Positions 20,924-32,082 of a stretch of 64,000 nucleotides of DNA are shown here, piece after piece. The DNA comes from Allantophomopsis cytisporea (lineage: Eukaryota > Ascomycota > Leotiomycetes > Phacidiales > Phacidiaceae): NCBI GenBank assembly GCA_024752435.1, contig CP103025.1, forward strand, positions 62,001 to 126,000, in the 5' to 3' direction. Within the stretch, counting starts at the first letter, position 1. Every line of letters begins with the position of its first letter. The translations under genes and the position numbers were made by a program. The notes beneath the pieces are model-generated. The model was not told where the DNA came from. It made no database searches and was given only the letters and a program-made list of their open reading frames with translations.

Positions 20924-22232
20924 CTATTCAAACTCTGCAAGAGCTTGCTTCCTAGACTTCGAGTTCATGTCCAGGTATGGTGCCTCGCCCAACGAGCAGA
21001 CGCGGTCGCCGGCACGCGCCTGTTCATAATCGTACGTGGCACAATGCCAGTTGGACCTGTTATCCCAGATGGCAAGGTCGTTCTTGTTCCACTTAAAACG
21101 GACTTGGGCATCGTGGTTCTGCGTCAAAAGCTGCAAGATGGTTAGTTGGATTGCATGGAAAGGAGTGGGCATACCGGGACACATACGTTGAAGAGGTAGG
21201 AGAGGAGGAGATCGGATTCGTCCTTGGTGACTCCATTGATTCTTTTTGTGAACCCTCGGTTTACAAAGACACTCTTCCATCCTGTGACGGCTATCTGGAG
21301 TTAGCTTTGGTTACAAACTCTCGATGAGGACACCTACGATTTGTGCGGATAACAGGATGTACTGCCTCCAGGGCAGCACCTTGATTCAATGGAGAACCAC
21401 GAATTCCTTTTCTCAACGGGTTGCCGAGTCGTTCGGCCTCTTCGTTAAAGAACTTCGCATCGTGGGTGGCAGTTAAGCCCTCCAACATGCTAGCCATCGC
21501 TGGGGAGAGACGATCATATATTTCATATCCTGAGCACCAGAGCTATCAAGGGTCAACGAGGTTTTCCACGTGGTGGACAGGGTACTCACGGTGTCTCCAC
21601 CGGTTTTTGGGAGGGTATGGATTTTCAACATGGCGTAATCGGATGGCACAGGCTCGAAGGTTATATCGGCATGCCACCCCACACTTGCATATCGAGAGGT
21701 ATCAGCCAATTGATGTGTGAGTCCACCACCCTTCTTTTGCTTCTCGCTACTGATAACACTGATCTGGTCTCCCAATTCACTGCCTTCTTCGGTCAGGGGA
21801 TGAACATGGAGTCCAGATGACTCCGGCTAGGATCGTCAGTGGAGTTTAGATCGAAGATGTAGATGAACTCACACATCCGGCAAGCTCTGTGAGGCGTTCA
21901 CACAACGCTCGCATGTCATTTGGCGTAACATCCTGGTTGCGGAGAAAGACCACACCACGTTGGGAGACTGGCGGCGTTAGTGTATCCAGGGCTGTGGGCG
22001 CGGGTTACGCACCAGTGATAGCAAGATCTTTAATGAGACGGTCTGCGTCTGCATGTTCCAGAAGATCCTTCACATGTAGGTTTGCATATTCACGACCAAT
22101 GACTGGGGTGGAATCCGAGTGTTCAAAGCTATCCAATGAACCGGAATAGACCAGCGGTTCTGTGATACGAGGACGTGCATCAGCATGTCCTCCACGGATA
22201 GAGTAGTCTGCAGAAGGCTGAGCGGAAGGCAT
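20924..22232 (-). CDS. Fe(II)/2-oxoglutarate-dependent dioxygenase, TfdA/sulfonate-dioxygenase family
   Basis: Six exons on the minus strand: 22232-22013, 21967-21873, 21826-21590, 21542-21338, 21290-21187 and 21130-20924, giving 355 residues; the introns are 45-56 nt. The iron-binding triad is visible: GWHADITFEP (His and Asp near 157 and 159) and the distal His in DNRSNWHCATYDY. A C-terminal Arg (DRVCSLGE) is placed to bind 2-oxoglutarate. GGDTLWCSGYEIYDRLSP, complete only after splicing, is typical of the family. Members oxidise taurine and other sulfonates to release sulfite (yeast Jlp1) or cleave other substrates; which applies here is not settled. The gene stands head to head with a Dal5-family permease, which supports, but does not prove, a role in nutrient-sulfonate use. 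No targeting signal is seen, so cytosolic location is expected. Confidence 0.87.
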
Positions 22233-24322
22233 GTTGAACGACGATTTCTCTCTCTAACTATGCCTTGATAGACTGGATTGGGGTGGGCGAGAATTAAGTT
22301 GTATCGCCGCAAAGAGAAACGGGGTTGTATGGGTGAGTGATGAGCAAATCTGACAGAGAATGACGCGAGAATTATGTGGTTGAAACGTGGGATATGGGAA
22401 CTTATGTAGTTCACAGAGATAAGAATTGAGTATTGGGTTGTTTCAATGAGAAGAAGTGGGGACTGATGGAAACGGAGGGGGAGGAAAGGTAAGTGGACTG
22501 ATAAGAGGTGCTTCTCTCGAGGTATCGGCTGGTTTTTAATCCTCTTTGATCATTAGAGCGTCACAATTGCAAGAACGAGTTTCCTTATTAAATCGAAGTG
22601 AAATGGGACGAGGAAAAGCCGATTGATTCGGAGGGAGGTCCACGACTTCCGAAGAAGGGCGCAAATCCGACGACGAAGAAGAAGTGGGGACTTGAACAAG
22701 GTCCGAGTAGTCGATTTGGCGCCGAGGATGTTATGATGACTGGTGTCGTGACGATATATACTCTCGGATTAATTGAGGCTCTTTTCTTCTCTTCTCTCCT
22801 CTCTGTTGCTATCTACTAATGTTTTGTATGCGCATGCTCTCCCCGGCTTATATAACTTTACCCGTCATGCGATTTATCGTATAAATCATCTTCCATTATC
22901 GATTCGAAATTGTCGGCATTGTCGAAATTGTCGACATTTGATTTGTTTATCTTTCGGTGATAAGTCAACTTTATTTATGGGTTGCTTGATTCGATGTGGT
23001 ACGTATACTAGCGAGATATACGCCGGTGCGGGAAATGCGGGGTGATTGCTAGATGATACAATGTCAGGGGTCCGATGGTGCAATATCACAATCATGGACC
23101 TTCGACAACCTAACACCTAACACCTCAACCGCAAGGCGTCCTAAAACATCGCAAAGCACCGAAAAATCATCAATTCCGCAGCAAAGAAGTTCAATAGCAC
23201 GTTCCGACTATGCTCGAACCACGTCTAACCCTCCTCCTAATTCACGCACTGTCAAGCCATGTGCAGGGATGATGCGCTTGTCAATATCTCTTGGTCTGCT
23301 CTTAATCACCGCTGCTCATCTATGCCCATCCACGCCCATCTATCTCCCTTCAATCATGAATATGCAAAGCTACTGACCTTACGTTGATCACATCATACGG
23401 GAAAACACTTACGTATATCTATCTACTATTCGGAATATGTTGGATAGAGAAGCTACTTACACTCATGCCTACGTACCGGTATATCCTGTCCTCGACCAAT
23501 GATTCGAGTCTCTTTTCAAACTCCCCATTGCAACTGTATTAGTACAAAAGCTCCTTCATCTCACTTCACCTCACTTCACCTAACCTGGTCAAGGTTTTAT
23601 CCGGCCATGATTAAGTGACTCTATCGCTAATATAATTTAGAATATGATAAACAATCCAGCATTCAATGGCCCACTATGCAGTCACTGACTATCCATGCTC
23701 CACACACATGCTCCGTACGTTATGCATAAAACACTTCGACCTGTCATAACTATGGAATTCTGTCTTCAATATTACAGACAAAATGCAAGCATTATAGCTA
23801 CTCACCAGCCAATGATATGTCTGATCGGTTAGTCCTCCGTATTCTTGGCCACTCATACTCTTGGCTCTTCTGTTGCATCCGCCTATGCCCCTCGTCGGAT
23901 CGGCCTCTACCCAGTCGTCTTCCTCGCTTCCAAAGTAAGCCATCTCGGACCACAACGATACTTTGAGGTTACTCCTACTCTAGCAACGTGTTTGCGACAT
24001 CATCAGACAAAATGGATACCTCCGCAAATGTTATCTTGTTGACCGTTCAAGGAATCATCAGGGGTAGTTCCTCGGTAACTGGACTTACTTGGCATGGATA
24101 GTTGAGCCTCGGGATAGCGTTCCCAATGCGATAAGTATCTATTTTTTTTTCTGCTGACACATGGGTCTGTTCAAATTATTATTGTTTTTCCTTTCTCTAT
24201 CACTGCTATATAAGCTTGTAACCTCTGGTTCTTTTCTATATAGTCCATCGCTGTCCTTTTGTTCATCTTCGTTCTCATCTATCTTCAGCCATTCCCATCG
24301 TCAGCCAATATCTGTTCGAAAA
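22233..24322. other. Divergent intergenic region between dioxygenase and permease
   Basis: About 2.1 kb shared upstream region. It carries only short noise-like frames, a small CTCACTTCAC repeat near 23560 and the presumed promoters of both genes. An in-frame ATG at 24161 would add 54 hydrophobic/Ser-rich residues to the permease, but I treat it as leader sequence. Confidence 0.45.
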
Positions 24323-26160
24323 ATGTCTAATGAGGGTCGTGATGAGGAGTCGATGCCGCCAGTGTATGACGGCAAGGACGCCAAACAACTTGATACCTCA
24401 GATTTAGAACCCAGTATTTCTCAGACTTCTGTGGTTACTGTTGGCCGAGAGCACCTTTCGAAAACGATTCCACCTCATGAGTCGTATGAGGGAAGACATA
24501 GATGGGACCCATCAGCAACATGGACTCCTGAGGAGGAAGCAGCCATAGTTAGGAAGACCGACATTAGGTTGTTGCTTTGGATCTGTTTAATGGTGGGTTG
24601 TGTGCAAAATGTTTTGTCCAATTGTCTAACAGAATACTAGTTCTTGGGTCTTCAACTTGACCGTGGAAATATCTCAAACGCCCTGACTGATAACTTCTTG
24701 AAAGATCTTGGCATGTCAAGTAACGACTACAACAATGTAAGCTTTCTCGCTCCTATCAATCACTTCGTAACTAACAAGCTTCTAGGGTACTACCATTCAA
24801 CTTCTTGCTTTTCTCACCTGCGAATTCCCTGTCCAATTCCTGACGAAACGTTATGGATTCAAGAATGTCCTTCCAACTATGATGATGCTTTGGGGAACCG
24901 TTTCGTGGGCTCAAGCATTCATCACTGGCAAAGCAGGCTTTTATGTTACTCGAGCGCTCATCGGTGCCTGCGAAGGAGGTTTCATCCCCGGAACCATCCT
25001 CTTTGCAACATATTTCTACACATCTCGCGAATTGTCCGTCCGACTCGCAGCCTTCTGGTCTACCCTCAACATTGCCCGTATCATATCCGCTTTGCTCGCA
25101 GCAGGGATTCTCAACATGCGTGGAGTCTCCGGCAAGCCGGGATGGTTCTGGCTCTTCCTCCTCGAAGGTCTTCTTACCTTCGTCGTTGGTTTCTTGTCTT
25201 ACTTCTACCTGCCTCACTCGGCTGTTCGCACGAAGGGTGGATTCTGGGTGAAGCCATGGTTCACAGAGCGCGAAGAGGTCATCATGGTCAACAGGCTGTT
25301 GCGCGATGACCCAGCGAAGGGTCTAACCGCCATCAAGGAGCCAGCTACCTTGGCCGATATTCGCGAGACATGGAAAGACTCTTCGATGTGGGGGCTCTAC
25401 TTGATTGGCTTGATTGCATACATTCCAGCTACTCCGGTCACTGGTTATCTCAACCTGACCCTCAAGCGTCTCGGCTTCACCACTTTCGACAGCAACATGC
25501 TCGGAATTCCTTCTGCCATACTCCAAATCATCCTCATGCTCGCGCTTGCCTATTCTTCCGAGCGCACTCAGGAACGAACATTCCATTGCATTGTCGGCGA
25601 ATTCTGGATTCTTCCTTTATTGGCTACACTTCTCGCACTTCCCCCTGGCGGTAAGAATTGGGGCAGATATACCGTCACGACTATGATTTCTGGATGTACG
25701 TACAGCCACTTACTTTCTCAACTGAACCAAGCTAACTCTTGCAGATCCTTATTTCCATCCCATCGTGTCCGCCTGGATCAGTGAAAACAGTTTCTCGGTG
25801 AAGAAGCGCGCCATCACTGCTGCGACTTACAATGTCATTGTGCAAATGGGCTCAGTTATTGGCTCTCGTACGCCCCCTTATCCCCTATCCCCTAAATAAA
25901 ATCGGTCACTGACAAGCTTAGAAATCTATCGTGCTGATGATTCGCCATATTACTACCGGGGTAACAAGGTGTGCATTTCTATCTGCGCGCTGAGCATTGC
26001 TGTGTTCTTCGCCCAGAGACAGTACCTCATCTTGTTGAATAAGAGGAAAGAGCGGGCATGGGAGGCAATGAGTGACGAAGATAAAGTGAGCTATCAGAAG
26101 GATACTGAGGCCAGAGAGAAGGACGGGAACCGGAGATTAGATTTCAGGTTCCAACATTAG
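24323..26160 (+). CDS. MFS permease, Dal5 (anion:cation symporter) family
   Basis: Exons 24323-24592, 24641-24736, 24786-25695, 25745-25867 and 25922-26160 give 545 residues. After an acidic cytosolic N terminus of about 75 residues, the chain shows about twelve membrane spans. Family-typical segments are WTPEEEAAIVRKTDIRLL, LQLDRGNISNALTDNFLKDLGM, the RALIGACEGGFIPGTIL helix and YFYLPHSAVRTKG between the two halves. Dal5-family proteins carry allantoate, vitamins, cysteine, sulfonates or sulfoxides; the substrate is not readable from sequence. The start at 24323 has a good AAAAATGTCT context; the in-frame ATG at 24161 is less likely. All four introns (48-54 nt) are needed to rebuild the conserved helices. 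Its divergent partner is a TfdA-type dioxygenase, which makes an organosulfur substrate a reasonable hypothesis. Confidence 0.88.
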
Positions 26161-26819
26161 TTACTTATCGAGCATGTTGTTTGACGACTCTAATATGATA
26201 CGACTATTTTACCCCTTTGCTTGTTGTAAGCTGCTGATTGGGCAGAAAGCAATTATATTTCGTACTCTATTTATCACGTGATTGATTATTGGATTGCAGT
26301 CTCCGCTGAAGAGCTTGCATGATATTAGTCTCTTCCCTTTTATATTTGCGTGATACTTCTTTTACCAATTGCAGTCACGACAGTGCTATACTGGTGGGCA
26401 CATTACAGGTGCTGATGAATACTACAGGCATAGAAATGAAACTTTTCGTGCTGAAGTATTGATTGATCAGGACGGGGAATTTCACAACTTGTATTGATGC
26501 GTATAAAGTTGGCAGTTCGTCATGAGGAGGACACAACATGAACCCCTCTGCAATTGAAATGGTGGCGTAACAAACAAACTCAATAATGTGGATGCGGACT
26601 TTCTTGAAGGTCGTTTTGGAATCCGGAATAGTCGGAGAACCTATAGCTAAATATACAGTCATCAAGTGGAGGAATCAATACAGTGTCACACCTAGCATCT
26701 TAGCATTATATATCACAAGATAGGTCACAGAGTGGCAGTAGCAGATGTCTAACCCAAGCATGGTCAAAGTTTAGAATTTCCAATTTTCGATCAACGCTAT
26801 CTAATTCAAGTGTAGTGCT
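26161..26819. other. Convergent intergenic region, no gene seen
   Basis: Tail-to-tail gap between the permease and the epimerase. No supported gene or repeat is visible. Confidence 0.5.
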
Positions 26820-28176
26820 CTAAGATTTCGTAGAGTTGATACTGAACTCATAGCGAGCCTGGAGCACAAACGGTTCACCGCCGGGCTCATAGATCTGCTT
26901 CCTCTTCCACTCAGGCTGATTGATTCCATCGATCCAGTCTTCGACCTCCATGACCAGACAGCCATACTTCTCCACCACTCTCGGTCTATCACTGACGTTG
27001 AACAGGCCTTGCGTCTCCTTGAGCGTAAGAGTGCCGTTCTGGCCATTGCACGAGTACACCTGGTAGGCTTCTTGGTCTGTGTAGACGTCGAGTTGGATGC
27101 CGCTCCACGGGGAGTGCAGCGTGGCTACTGGGAGGTCGCGCCAGTCGTAGGGACCCAGTTGGTCGCGGTTGATGGTGTATGCGGTGTCTATGCAGGTTAG
27201 CTGTGCCTTCTCTCGCGCTTGGTGCATCACTCACCATAGCCGGTGCAGCCTGCACCACAGTTTCCGGCCAGATCGGGATCCTCGAAGGCAAATCCGAGCT
27301 CTCTTGGAGTTGACCAGAAATCGTTCACGGAATCTTTCTGGTTGGGGAGGATGGTGCCGTCGGGGATGAGGATTGTATCTGTGCCGATTCTCTGGCCAGA
27401 GTAGGGCAAGTACAGGGTGTGGTTGAGTGCCGTGGCTGTCTCATTGTTGGCAAAACCGTCGAGATTCCAATAGGTCTATACCATTAGTACATTTTCATCA
27501 TGTCTTATCTTTATGAATTCCGGTTTCGAGAAATACGTACATGCGATGAAAGCATGATTGGGGTCTTCTTGGTAGTAGCCAATGCGATCATTTTGAACTC
27601 CCAAGCGTATGGCTTCAGGGTGTAAGTCACGTAACTGACGACCTCTCCTGGGAAGCCTTCCTTGCCATCTGGGTCTGTGATGGAGAACGTGATGCTGTCA
27701 GTTGTGTGAGCAACAATAGTCCAGTTTCTCCAATCCCAGCCATCTGGACCACCGTGGAGAGTATCTACACCATCTGGACTTCCAGGCTCTGGATTCTCAT
27801 TGGGGAGAATATGATAGGTTTCGCCGTCAATCTCAAAGCTGGAGTTTTTGATGCGATTGGCATATCGACCCGGTACTCCACCAAGATGGGGGTGTTGCTT
27901 GTCAATGCTGTAATAAGTTGCGTTGTCGAAGCCCATCACTACGTCTCGCTCGACGCCGGAGCTGTCATTGAGGAAGAGATTGGAGATGCTGGCACCGTAT
28001 GGGATGAAGTTGGCACGAATTCCTTCGCTGGAGATCTGGTATTTGCCATTGGCATCAGGACCCAGACCACCGCCCACAATGGTGGGGTTTCCAACAGTGC
28101 CAGTGAGAATTCCGGACTGAGGTGCAGCGAGAGAGGTCAAGGGGAGAAATATGAGGGGGAGAATATTTAAAATCAT
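26820..28176 (-). CDS. Secreted aldose 1-epimerase (galactose mutarotase family)
   Basis: Exons on the minus strand are 28176-27541, 27475-27235 and 27187-26820, giving 414 residues. A signal peptide (MILNILPLIFLPLTSLAA, residues 1-18) precedes a full mutarotase fold: GRYANRIKNSSF, DTLHGGPDGWDWRNW (substrate His), HTYWNLDGF (second catalytic His, rebuilt across the first intron) and a C-terminal region with GLFNVSDRPRV. These enzymes interconvert alpha and beta anomers of aldoses, speeding galactose or glucose use. Most characterised members are cytosolic; this one has a signal peptide and many N-glycosylation sequons, so it should act outside the cell on sugars released from polymers. I chose the ATG at 28176 because the open frame further upstream would bury the signal peptide. 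A GTGGGG hexamer at 28244-28249 fits the carbon-repressor (CreA) consensus but could be chance. Confidence 0.87.
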
Positions 28177-30092
28177 TGTGACGAGGTGCTGCAGACAATT
28201 GAGTAGAGAGGATTGATGTGGGTTATTTAGGACGTTGGAACTTGTGGGGTCGTGGAAGAGGAGAGGGGGGGAAGGCGGGTGCTGGGCGGCGCATTGGTTC
28301 CAATTTATACGTGGAGCATTGCGAGAGCAGTTCTTGTTTGTGAGCTGCAGGCGCATGAGCAAACAGGATCAGGTAAGGTGTTATTAGTTGGGATCCTTTG
28401 TGAAAGTGAGGACGACGATCACGAGTATTGTTTTCCTCCCTCTTACCCCACTTCGATTTTGCGGGGGAAATGTGTGTCCGTGTACACGACTCAGGTGTTG
28501 TACACGATGTACCTGGTGAGATACTGGAAAGAGATTGGATGCAAGCGGACTTGCTTCTGGGACAAGGTACTGGTTGTTGGAATGCAGCTGCCGGGTAGAT
28601 CTGCAGTGAGACTCAAAGGGGCCACTGACGGTGTACGATGGATGGAGGGACAAGCTTTTTCTGTCTGTAGAACAGGGGAAGTGACGGCAGGATGAGAATA
28701 ATAATGTTGGATGTTCTGATGGTGAAAGATGTCGGGAGTAGTTTGTGAGGTTAGAATTGCCTTGTCATTCGTGATTGGCGCGTCAATACATAATGCGGGG
28801 TTGGCTTTTGCGGTAAAGAGTAAGTAGATGCAGGGTAAGGTGCGGCGTAGAGTTACCGGGGGACTCAGGGAGGGAGGAATGACTTTTATCGTGACAATTG
28901 TGTATATTGATTGATCAATTAATTATCCAAGTGGAAGGAAGAATACACAGAAGAATAAACAGGACGCCTCAGTAGGAGGCCACTTTCCTCGATGTGGAAG
29001 ACTTCTTTTGCCTTTGACTTCTTGCTTCATGCCTGTTCGTTTGTTGCTTCACTTGGATCACGAAGAAATGCACTGTACCTTAATGTACTCTACTTCATAT
29101 GTTTTGACTTGGCTGTTGTCGTTACTTTGCTATTCGTCTTATGATCCAGCAATCGGTCTTACGTCGTAGTTCCTGTCGGTCGGTCAGTCATTTACAGTAT
29201 CAGCCGCTCCAGTTGTGTATGCTATGTCACTCTTGCTACCTTTTATGATGTAAGTTGCAAGCCACTCTGGTGTTCCAACAGGTGACGGATATTTGCAAGG
29301 ATAGATTCGGACGATTGGCCTGGTACCTCATCCTTGCTTTCGTATCGAGAAGCTGCTGCATATGAGGTCGAAGTCAAGGAAAGTTTCGATATGGGGTCAA
29401 GGGAAGTCAGCATAACCACAGCTAAAAGGCGATTGATTAGACTGCAAGAGGATCATGTTCCGAACACGGCAACGGAACAAAACAGACCCGCTAGATACTC
29501 GGCGGCATTTTCCCCAGCTTTTCGTCACGTGCGCATCTCCCGAAGTCTAAGATACCTTACCTAAGCAGGTAAGGTGTCTTCTAGAGTCTCAGCCTCGTCC
29601 AGCAGATCGAGGTCCCGTCAGCCTTGCATCATTTCTATTACCTAAGCCGTCCCCCGGCCCCGTTGCCCTTCCCTTCCCTTCCCTTCAACAATGGCTCAAT
29701 ACCTGGGTAAGGTACCAGTCAGTCCATGATCAAGATTGGAATGTTTATGTTTCAACATCGTATTCAAGATTGCCTCAAGTCATGTAGATTAGACCCCCTT
29801 TGATTCATATTCCTCAATCGCATCCTTGCTACTTCAATTCCGTGAGCATATAAGAAGAACGTGTCATGCTCCCGTGAAGGAATTTTCTGCTGCATGTGAA
29901 GGTAGGTAGGTGCTCTCAACCTTGGTAACAGAAAAAGTCTCAAACAAATCCCGACATCGCAATCGATAAGGTTATCATCGAAATACTTTCCCAAGTCATC
30001 TTGCTTTCAATCTTCACCTCTCTTCCACCCCACGACCCTCCACATTATTATCACCGCTTTCGCCGTCGTATCCTCCTCTTTCTCTTTTAGCA
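28177..30092. other. Divergent intergenic region with palindromic motif
   Basis: The 1.9-kb head-to-head region between the epimerase and the aminotransferase. Open frames are noise-like. It holds the 12-bp-arm inverted repeat at 29551-29578, another ACCTGGGTAAGGTACC stretch near 29701-29716 and no exact TGACTCA (general amino-acid control) site that I can find. Confidence 0.45.
29551..29578. repeat. Inverted repeat with ACCTTACCT arms
   Basis: Left arm GATACCTTACCT (29551-29562), spacer AAGC, right arm AGGTAAGGTGTC (29567-29578). Eleven of twelve positions pair. The same core occurs several times elsewhere in the window's intergenic DNA. Confidence 0.75.
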
Positions 30093-31659
30093 ATGGCAGC
30101 TTTGCGTATTTCTGCAAGGCGCGCAGCCACAGCGTTGAAGGCTCGCAACACCGTGATCCTCTCCACTAGAAGCTTTGCGTCTCAAGCAACCGCCGCCTCC
30201 AGCCTTTCAGAATCCGCCAAAGATGACATTTCTGTATGTCACTCGCCGATCAATTGACCATTATTCTACAATGCTGACTTGTACTAGAAGTCAGCTTCTC
30301 TTCCAAATCCTGATCCGGCGCCCGATTCCCAAACCACTGCCCTCGTCAACGAACACGTTCCATACATGGTAGCAACATATGCCCGTCCACCACCAATGTT
30401 TGTAAAGGGTGAGGGCTGCTGGCTTTGGGATGCTGAGAACCGCAAATACCTCGATTTCACAGCAGGAATTGCTGTCAATGCATTGGGACACTGCGATCCA
30501 GAAATGAGCAAGCTCATGGCTCAACAGGTATGCCAATTGGAAGCGAATCTGAGTCATGCGACTGATACATGCACAGGCCAAAACCCTTATACATACCAGC
30601 AATCTATATCACAACCCATGGACCGGTGCTCTTTCCTCACTGTTGGTGAAGAAGACCCTTGAGTCTGGCTCCATGCACGATGCGCACTCTGTGTTCATCT
30701 GCAACTCCGGTTCCGAGGCCAACGAGGCCGCCATCAAGTTCGCCCGCAAGTCAGGCAAGGTCCTCGACCCTTCAGGCGCCAAGCATGAGGTCGTTTCGTT
30801 CCACAACTCCTTCCACGGCCGTACAATGGGCTCTTTATCTGCTACACCAAACCCAAAATACCAAGCACCATTCGCACCTATGCTCCCTGGCTTCCGCTAC
30901 GGAGATTACAACGACATCGCTGCTATCAATGACCTTGTCACCGAGCAAACTTGTGGTGTAATCATTGAGCCAATCCAGGGAGAGGGAGGAGTGATTGTCG
31001 CCACGGAGGAGTTCTTGACTGCTTTGAGAAAGCGATGCACAGAAGTCGGCGCCGTCCTCATCTACGACGAAATCCAATGTGGACTCTCCCGAACCGGTAC
31101 CTTCTGGGCACATGGCAGTCTTCCAAAGGAGGCCCACCCGGATATCATCACTTCTGCCAAGGCACTCGGCAATGGCTTCCCAATTGGCGCCACCATTGTC
31201 AATGCCAAGGTGTCCGAGAAGATCGTGGTTGGTGATCACGGAACCACATTCGGCGGTAACCCACTTGCATGCCGCCTCGCACATTACATTGTCTCGCGAC
31301 TTTCCGAGTCGGAATTGCAGAAGGAGGTTCTCGTCAAGTCCGACATCTTCAGAAAGGCGTTCGCGAAGTTGCAGGCCAAGTACCCGCACTTGATCACAGA
31401 GGTTAGAGGAAAGGGACTGCAGTTGGGTGTGCAATTGAGCGAGGATCCATCGCCGATTGTCACTGCTGCTAGGGAGAGGGGTTTATTGATTATTACTGCT
31501 GGCAAGAACACGCTTCGCTTTGTCCCACCTTTGACCATTACCCCAGAGGAGATTGCTGAGGGAATGAGAATTTTGACTGAGTCTTTTGAGGTCGTTACTA
31601 GCCCACAGGATGCGCCGCAAGGAGAGCAGGTTCATGGAGAGGTTGATTCCCCTAATTAG
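30093..31659 (+). CDS. Acetylornithine aminotransferase, mitochondrial
   Basis: Exons 30093-30233, 30288-30527 and 30577-31659 give 487 residues. The N terminus (MAALRISARRAATALKAR, then RSFASQA) is a basic, Ser/Ala-rich mitochondrial presequence. The rest is a class-III PLP aminotransferase: ICNSGSEANEAAIKFARK (cofactor phosphate and substrate site), FHNSFHGRTMGSLSAT, IYDEIQCGLSRTG and the Schiff-base lysine in SAKALGNGFPIG (about K322). Overall order, presequence and motifs match fungal acetylornithine aminotransferases (yeast Arg8), which convert N-acetylglutamate semialdehyde and glutamate to N-acetylornithine in arginine synthesis. Ornithine or GABA aminotransferases share the fold but differ in these flanking blocks. 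An ATG at 30556 lies inside the second intron and is not the start. Confidence 0.92.
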
Positions 31660-31850
31660 ATGATTGTTTAGTTTATAAAAATTAAAACGTGGTTTTGGAT
31701 GGCAGACGCCTTATCTTGGTATTATCATAAGATTAGCATATAATGACTCAAGTGACCATCTTAATTTGAACGGCCAAAGGCAAGGCTGAATAGCTAGGTC
31801 TACATAGCCGCCCAGACACACTTGTAATCGACATGCTTCCTCAAACCATC

Positions 31851-31877
31851 AAAAAAAAAAAAAAAAAAAAAAAAAAA
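31851..31877. repeat. Poly(A) homopolymer tract
   Basis: A run of 27 A bases followed by GGG and seven more A. No retroposed gene precedes it; simple slippage is the easiest reading. Confidence 0.85.
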
Positions 31878-31963
31878 GGGAAAAAAAGCAGGCACTTCAG
31901 CAATTGGCATAACATCATATCATCACTCATTCATATACCCCCCACTGAATTCCCCACCTCCAC

Positions 31964-31974
31964 AAAAACAAAAA
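31964..31974 (-). terminator. RNA polymerase III terminator of tRNA-Lys
   Basis: Two A5 runs on the plus strand, TTTTTGTTTTT on the minus strand, lie 25-35 bases past the 3' end of the tRNA. Such T runs stop RNA polymerase III. Confidence 0.6.
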
Positions 31975-31998
31975 GAATGGCAATCTCTGAGGGAATTG

Positions 31999-32082
31999 AG
32001 CCCCCGGGGGGGGTCGAACCCCCAACCTTCTGATTTCTTATGAATAAGAGTCAGATGCTCTAACCAATTGAGCTACGCAGGC
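31999..32082 (-). tRNA. tRNA-Lys (anticodon CUU) with 10-nt intron
   Basis: Read on the minus strand, the sequence folds as a tRNA: acceptor 5' half GCCTGCG, D arm GCTC...GAGC, anticodon stem TCTGA/TCAGA, loop CTCTTAA with anticodon CTT, and T arm GGGGG-TTCGACC-CCCCC. A 10-base intron (plus-strand 32035-32044) interrupts the anticodon loop one base after the anticodon, the standard place. The acceptor 3' half is CGGGGGC, so six of seven pairs form (one G-U) and position 5-68 is a G-G mismatch. Internal A and B boxes are present and a T-rich terminator follows. The isotype is clear; the mismatch and the long C run leave some doubt about full activity. Confidence 0.85.

Larger units (their letters stand above)
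31660..31998. other. Intergenic region with long A tract
   Basis: The 3' flank of the aminotransferase gene. Contains a 27-base A run (31851-31877) and the T-rich (minus strand) terminator of the tRNA gene. No gene seen. Confidence 0.5.

Noticed and set aside
24161..24322. In-frame upstream ATG giving the permease a hydrophobic, signal-like N-terminal extension
   Set aside because: Dal5-family permeases start with a hydrophilic cytosolic tail. The ATG at 24323 has a good context, and the upstream part is Ser/Phe-rich leader-like sequence.
24644..25309. 221-codon plus-strand frame and 148-codon minus frame inside the permease gene
   Set aside because: Both overlap the permease exons in other frames and lack membrane-protein or other motifs.
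28252..28695. 147-codon plus-strand frame in the region upstream of the epimerase
   Set aside because: No domain, poor start context and composition like flanking non-coding DNA. It also overlaps the likely promoter of the epimerase.
31851..31877. Poly(A) run as the tail of a retroposed copy
   Set aside because: No reverse-transcribed gene or target-site duplication precedes it; a simple homopolymer is enough to explain it.
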